Source of the DNA: Planctomycetaceae bacterium
GTDB taxonomy: Bacteria; Planctomycetota; Planctomycetia; Pirellulales; Thermoguttaceae
Length of the DNA stretch: 9,110 bases
Reading direction: 5' to 3'
Assembly (NCBI GenBank): GCA_031256755.1
Contig: JAIRPZ010000271.1
Span: 1 to 9,110, forward strand
Made by a program: the position numbers and the translations under genes. A model generated the notes under the pieces. It had not been told where the DNA came from, ran no database searches, and was given only the letters and a program-made list of their open reading frames with translations. Within the stretch, counting starts at the first letter, position 1, and every line of letters starts with the position of its first letter. Positions 5,667 through 9,110 of the stretch are shown here, piece after piece.

Positions 5667-8405
5667 TCAATAAAAATCAATTTTGACCGGCAGAAGTTCA
5701 AATCCGTGCATATCAATCTGCACCGCGTCGCCGTCTGTTTTAAGTGTTTTGATTTCTTTTCCATGAAAATTAACAGCCGCTGCTTTTTTCGGCGGCAAAA
5801 AAGACCGCAGCGCAAAATGAACAGAACGGTTTTCCGTATTTTTCAAATAAACTGTCACACCGGCAGGTTTGCCGTTTTCGACCACCGGTTCCCAATACAA
5901 TGCCGCCGCACTTTTCGATTCCGCCTGAAACAGCCATGACGACGGATTTTTCGGGGCTTGCCGCATCGGAAAAACCCAATCCTTTTTTTGTAATAAAAAT
6001 TCATACGCCGCAAAAAACACCTGCGGACTATTCACGCCGATTCCAAACCGGAACTTCCGCTGCGTTTCTCCTTTCACAATGAGCAGCGTGTCTAATTGCC
6101 GGTGTCCGCTGCGCCGGTGAAACGGCAGTCCTTCCGAAAAAAATGTCAGCGATTCTTTTTCGTTACGCAAATCAATAAACAGCGGCGAGTGCAGAGCGGT
6201 TTGATCCGGCAAAAGATGAACGCCGTCATTCAATCCGCCCCGCATTTCCATGGTATCGTCATTCCACGCATACCGGACGGCAAAATAAGAGTTCCACCGG
6301 TCTTCGTCCGGTTCTGCCGCCGGTTCGAGCGTCAATTCCAATTCCAGCAGCCGGCTTTCGGAACGGATCGTTGCCGTTTCGGTATACCGGGCGGCAAGGC
6401 TGCCGTCCGCATGGACAAGACGACCGGTTATTTTCAGTTGTCCGGTATCGGACGTTGATTTTGTGATGACGATTTCATCGGCAGCAGATATTGAATACGC
6501 CTGATTGCTGCGGAAAGCAATTTGGTGCGACAGTTGATTATGTCGAGACCGGTTTGTAAAAACCGACCGCAGAACACCGGTTACGGCATCGAATTTGGCA
6601 CTGAAAAAACGGTTTTCCAGCAGATAAACGCGGCGTTTTTCCCCCCTGCCGAGATCATCGGTTGCTTTTCGGGCTAAAACCGGTTCTGTTTGTTTGATAA
6701 TTTTTTTGGCGAAGAAACCGGCAAGATTGAAACCGGTTCGGTTGCGGGAAACCGTTTCCGTTTCGGCAGGCGATTCCTCTTTGACGGTTTTAGCGGTATA
6801 CGCATAACCCATCGGCGGGACATCTGTCGGTTTGCCGTCAATGTTGATTTTTATCGGAAAACTAAACGGATTGACCGCTAAAAAACCGCCGCCGGCAGAA
6901 TGGGTCTCTTCGGATTTCGCCGCCGTTTGACCGATGATTTCCGCAAATTGGGCCGCTGCCGGCGATGTCCCTGCCGGTTTTTGAAGCATAGTTAAAAGTG
7001 TTTCGACAGAGGATTGTGTCAGCCGGTCAATATTTTTTCGATACAAAATGTTCCATGATGAAACCGGATCGGTTTCGGCGGTGTTCAATGCCTGCACCGG
7101 ATATTTTTCGTAACCGAAATAAACGGTATCGCCGCAGCAGGCGGAGTCCTCGAAGTATTCTTCGATGTCCATAAACTTGCCCAAACCGGCATCATAAGAA
7201 ACTGCCCGCTTCAACGATTCCAGCCAAACGCTTTCCTGACCGGGGAAAAGAGCAAACACCGATGTCGGCACCGGATCGCCGTTCACAATCTTACCGAACT
7301 GATCGGCGAACTCGAAGAAACCAAGATACCGCGAAGCGTCTATCGGATATTGAATCAATGCATCGATCGGCGTTTTATCATGTCCCTGCCACATAATTTT
7401 GCTTTGTTCTTCTCCTTTGATTTTCCAGCCGTCAAGCGGTGCAAAATGAACAGCCCCTTTCATATCCGCCGCTTTCAGCAGTTGCGGCAAAACCGGCGAC
7501 AAACCGGCAGCGAGTTTGCCGTACACTTTCGGCGAAACATTCAGTAATTCGTGATAGACCGAAAGTCCTGCCGACAGATGATCCGCTGCGTCCAATACCG
7601 GCATCAGCGTCAATGATTGTGCGGCGGTGTCATCAGCGATGAAGCGGACGGCATCTTGCGCCGCGGCGGTTTTCAATGTCTCCCATGTTTCGGGAAACAT
7701 TTCCGGCATCTGTTTCAGCAAAGCGGACGGCATAAATAAAGTTGTTTTCCGGCTTTCCTGCATGTTTTTTTGTAACAATTTCCGAAGCGGATGACCGGCT
7801 GTTGTTTTTGTTACAAGAATCAGTTCGAGAAAATAATTCTGCGCCGGATAATAATTATCTTTTGTCTGCGATATTTCGCCGATGAGTTCCCGAAGAGTAT
7901 TTTCCGCAATTTCGTGCTGTCCGTTTCGGTCTGCCGCTGCCGCTTCGGTAAACAGCGTTTTAAGCCGTGTTTCGTCCGGCATCTGAATATAGTGCATATT
8001 CTGTTCCAGCAATGCGATCAGAAACCGGGCAGCGGCGGCGGCATAACAGCCGGCAATCAATTCTTCGCGGAAAGCATGTCTGCTGCTGTTCCGGCTTTCA
8101 AGTATTTTCGCCGCAATATCGTTCCGGTCTGTACCATTTCGTATCAGCGTGCAATCTGCCGTTTGTTTTTCCCATTCCTCGCTCCAAAAAGATTCGCAGC
8201 ACGGCGGAATAAGAACTGTATCGTTTTGCAGGTTGAAAAGAGGTACCGAAACGGTTTCCCAGCGGGGCAGTTGGTCATTGATTTCGAGAACGGCAGGATG
8301 ATGTGCTGCCGTCCAATATTCAAAAAGTTGCTGCGCCTCTTCTTCGGTACGATCCTGCAAAAGATAGTCAAACTGGGAACATGGATAGAGAACAATCACG
8401 GACAT
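5667..8405 (-). CDS. Cytoplasmic glycosidase-like protein with GH38-type C-terminal region
   Basis: 912 aa with no signal peptide; it starts MSVIVLYPCSQFDYLL, a buried beta strand rather than an export signal. Residues 1-60 (including YWTAAHHPAVLEINDQLPRW) match the opening of a large conserved planctomycete family as I remember it. Residues 110-500 would be the alpha/beta and helical catalytic-like region. From about 505 it becomes beta-rich: GGGFLAVNPFSFP (505-517), YLLENRFFSAKFDAVTGVL (594-612), a typical GH38 beta-sandwich opening, then LHSPLFIDLRNE (738-749) and EGLPFHRRSGHRQLDTLLIV (758-777). The H-x-D-x-GW-type signature of active GH38 alpha-mannosidases is not visible, so catalysis is unproven. 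Alternatives are a distant GH57/GH38-like or non-catalytic protein. A 130-bp gap separates it from the 59-aa gene on the same strand. No Shine-Dalgarno sequence precedes the ATG. Confidence 0.72.
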   Translation of the reverse strand: MSVIVLYPCSQFDYLLQDRTEEEAQQLFEYWTAAHHPAVLEINDQLPRWETVSVPLFNLQNDTVLIPPCCESFWSEEWEKQTADCTLIRNGTDRNDIAAKILESRNSSRHAFREELIAGCYAAAAARFLIALLEQNMHYIQMPDETRLKTLFTEAAAADRNGQHEIAENTLRELIGEISQTKDNYYPAQNYFLELILVTKTTAGHPLRKLLQKNMQESRKTTLFMPSALLKQMPEMFPETWETLKTAAAQDAVRFIADDTAAQSLTLMPVLDAADHLSAGLSVYHELLNVSPKVYGKLAAGLSPVLPQLLKAADMKGAVHFAPLDGWKIKGEEQSKIMWQGHDKTPIDALIQYPIDASRYLGFFEFADQFGKIVNGDPVPTSVFALFPGQESVWLESLKRAVSYDAGLGKFMDIEEYFEDSACCGDTVYFGYEKYPVQALNTAETDPVSSWNILYRKNIDRLTQSSVETLLTMLQKPAGTSPAAAQFAEIIGQTAAKSEETHSAGGGFLAVNPFSFPIKINIDGKPTDVPPMGYAYTAKTVKEESPAETETVSRNRTGFNLAGFFAKKIIKQTEPVLARKATDDLGRGEKRRVYLLENRFFSAKFDAVTGVLRSVFTNRSRHNQLSHQIAFRSNQAYSISAADEIVITKSTSDTGQLKITGRLVHADGSLAARYTETATIRSESRLLELELTLEPAAEPDEDRWNSYFAVRYAWNDDTMEMRGGLNDGVHLLPDQTALHSPLFIDLRNEKESLTFFSEGLPFHRRSGHRQLDTLLIVKGETQRKFRFGIGVNSPQVFFAAYEFLLQKKDWVFPMRQAPKNPSSWLFQAESKSAAALYWEPVVENGKPAGVTVYLKNTENRSVHFALRSFLPPKKAAAVNFHGKEIKTLKTDGDAVQIDMHGFELLPVKIDFY

Positions 8406-8411
8406 AATTTA

Positions 8412-8481
8412 CGGGAAATGGACAGATTTTACCATACATTTTCCCGCTTGGAAGAGCGGCACGAGGACAGGAAGTTGTCCT
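8412..8481. repeat. Three inverted repeats upstream of the 912-aa gene
   Basis: CGGGAAA (8412-8418) is mirrored by TTTCCCG (8440-8446), a 7-bp perfect pair 21 bp apart. CCGCT (8444-8448) pairs with AGCGG (8455-8459) around 6 nt. AGGACA (8464-8469) pairs with TGTCCT (8476-8481) around 6 nt. All lie in the 87-bp gap between the truncated small gene and the 912-aa gene. The first pair flanks a possible -10 element and could be an operator. None is followed by a T-run on the minus strand. Confidence 0.5.
8426..8454 (-). promoter_or_regulatory. Weak candidate promoter for the 912-aa gene
   Basis: On the minus strand, TAAAAT (8431-8426) matches the -10 consensus at 5 of 6 positions. CTTCCA (8454-8449) stands 17 bp upstream but matches the -35 poorly (3 of 6). 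Transcription would start roughly 15 nt before the ATG at 8405, giving a very short leader, in keeping with the missing Shine-Dalgarno sequence. Confidence 0.28.
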
Positions 8482-8492
8482 GCCTGCCCGTT

Positions 8493-8717
8493 TTATTCTA
8501 CTTTCATTGCAAAATCAATAACGTTCTTTCCCTTTTTTACTTCGGCGGACAAACCGGATGTTTTCGCATCAGCATACCGTTCCGGCAAATAATGCCTCAT
8601 CACCGACATCGGTGCCGGTTCCTGTTCCTCCGGTGCTTTCCCTTTGTTTGCCGCCTCCCACTGTTTCAAAGCGGCTTTTTCCTCCTCTGCATCGGCAAGA
8701 TATTTGCTGATGACCAC
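8493..8717 (-). pseudogene. C-terminal remnant of a carboxypeptidase-regulatory-like small protein
   Basis: The open frame gives VVISKYLADAEEEKAAL, a charged stretch with EEQEPAP, then HYLPERYADAKTSGLSAEV and KKGKNVIDFAMKVE, ending TAA. The pattern V-[VT]-I-S-K, then LPxxYxDxxTSGLxAEV, then a K-x-G-x-N-x-x-x-F-x-M/L ending is that of the last half of small planctomycete lipoproteins with a carboxypeptidase-regulatory-like (beta-sandwich) domain. Intact members have a lipoprotein signal and a first beta-sheet half ending in PGKY; both are missing here. Only four more codons (to 8726) are open upstream of the GTG at 8717 before a TGA. That point coincides with the transposase relic, so an insertion probably removed the 5' half. 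The surviving piece lacks an export signal and is unlikely to work. Confidence 0.72.
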
Positions 8718-8718
8718 A

Positions 8719-9109
8719 TCATGCTTTCATTGGTTTGTTAATGGTTAAAGGTTGTTCTTTGAATTGAAAATGGATATGGAAAAGGTGCTTGACAAGTTTA
8801 GTGGCTAATTTTTGATAATTTTGTATAAGAATTTCGTTCCGGTGATTGAAACGGCACGCATGGAGAATAAGTCCGTCATACGCCTTCCATCCGTCTGTGT
8901 GAATCGTGCTGCCGTCAAGGATTCGTCCTTGAATGACCGGCATCAAATGCTCTTTGGAACAATTCTCAACAACTTTGACAAACCTTTACCGCCGCGTTTC
9001 AACAACCCGAAAACCGGCGTTTTAGCGGCTGCTCCTCTGCCGCGGTTGCCGTCAAGTCCGCACAAAAGCAGCGAATGATTGATGCAATTTCACGCCAAGA
9101 TAAGTGCTT
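8719..9109 (-). pseudogene. ISXO2/IS1595-type transposase relic with two internal deletions and a frameshift, 5' end outside window
   Basis: Conserved blocks appear in family order on the minus strand. Block 1 (9109 to about 9044) reads LSWREIASIIRCFCADLTAT, the N-terminal region. Block 2, in a second frame (about 9047-8985), reads NRGRGAAAKTPVFGLLKRGG. A one-base loss near 8984 shifts to block 3 (8982-8925 and beyond): FVKVVENCSKEHLMPVIQG, then GSTIHTDGWKAYDGLILHA, which carries the second catalytic Asp in TDGW. This joins directly to CRFNHRNEILIQ, the C-terminal block, and the frame ends at TGA 8721-8719. The expected helix-turn-helix end with the first Asp (EVDESY-like) and the stretch with the catalytic Glu (NGIESFW-like) are both missing. 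The element is dead. Terminal repeats could not be identified. Confidence 0.78.
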
Positions 9110-9110
9110 A

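Noticed and set aside
5375..5686. 103-aa + strand open frame opposite the 59-aa gene
   Set aside because: Its translation shows no motif and covers the terminator, promoter and end of the 912-aa gene. The minus-strand frame gives a coherent AT-hook protein.
8493..8717. A complete 74-aa gene starting at GTG 8717
   Set aside because: The sequence matches only the last half of a known small-protein pattern, lacks the expected export signal, and begins at the edge of a transposase relic. It is treated as a truncated pseudogene.
7791..8741. 316-aa + strand open frame
   Set aside because: It runs antisense through the N-terminal part of the 912-aa gene and the carboxypeptidase-like remnant. Its translation is rich in Arg, Phe and Cys, typical of a shadow frame.
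8812..9078. 88-aa + strand open frame at the right edge
   Set aside because: It is antisense to conserved ISXO2/IS1595 transposase blocks and has no motif of its own.

Overview
The window reads as a chromosomal accessory stretch of a Planctomycetota bacterium, probably of the Pirellulales type. This is inferred from protein character only. Two large planctomycete-style glycan-processing-like proteins are present, with a secreted VCBS/FG-GAP protein and the C-terminal half of a small 'carboxypeptidase regulatory-like' protein of the kind abundant in that group. No start codon here has a convincing Shine-Dalgarno sequence. No tRNA, rRNA or CRISPR array was seen.

Layout. (1) Positions 2-508 hold a collapsed ISAs1-family transposase on the + strand: its N- and C-terminal blocks survive in three reading frames and the catalytic middle is gone. 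(2) Positions 509-696 are non-coding, with a hairpin, a 10-bp direct repeat, three 9-bp repeat units and a terminator for the next gene. (3) Positions 697-3951 (-) encode a 1084-aa exported glycoside-hydrolase-like protein with a C-terminal carbohydrate-binding-like domain. (4) Positions 3952-4136 form a divergent intergenic region full of GCAACG direct and inverted repeats. (5) Positions 4137-5324 (+) encode a secreted 395-aa beta-propeller-like protein with six calcium-binding loops. (6) Positions 5357-5536 (-) encode a 59-aa lysine-rich AT-hook protein that a length-filtered gene finder would miss. It has its own promoter and a terminator-like hairpin in its leader. (7) Positions 5667-8405 (-) encode a 912-aa cytoplasmic protein whose C-terminal part resembles GH38 alpha-mannosidases. 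(8) Positions 8493-8717 (-) are the C-terminal remnant of a small carboxypeptidase-regulatory-like protein. (9) Positions 8719 to the right edge are a decayed ISXO2/IS1595-type transposase that abuts and truncates that gene.

Taken together, four intact genes sit between two unrelated, internally deleted insertion-sequence relics. The two large enzyme-like proteins and the propeller protein fit a theme of glycan binding or processing, but no substrate can be named from sequence. No clearly new defence or mobile system was found. The most interesting items are the hidden AT-hook protein with its structured leader, the repeat-rich divergent promoter region, the GH38-like protein with no recognisable catalytic signature, and the way both transposases decayed by internal block deletion.
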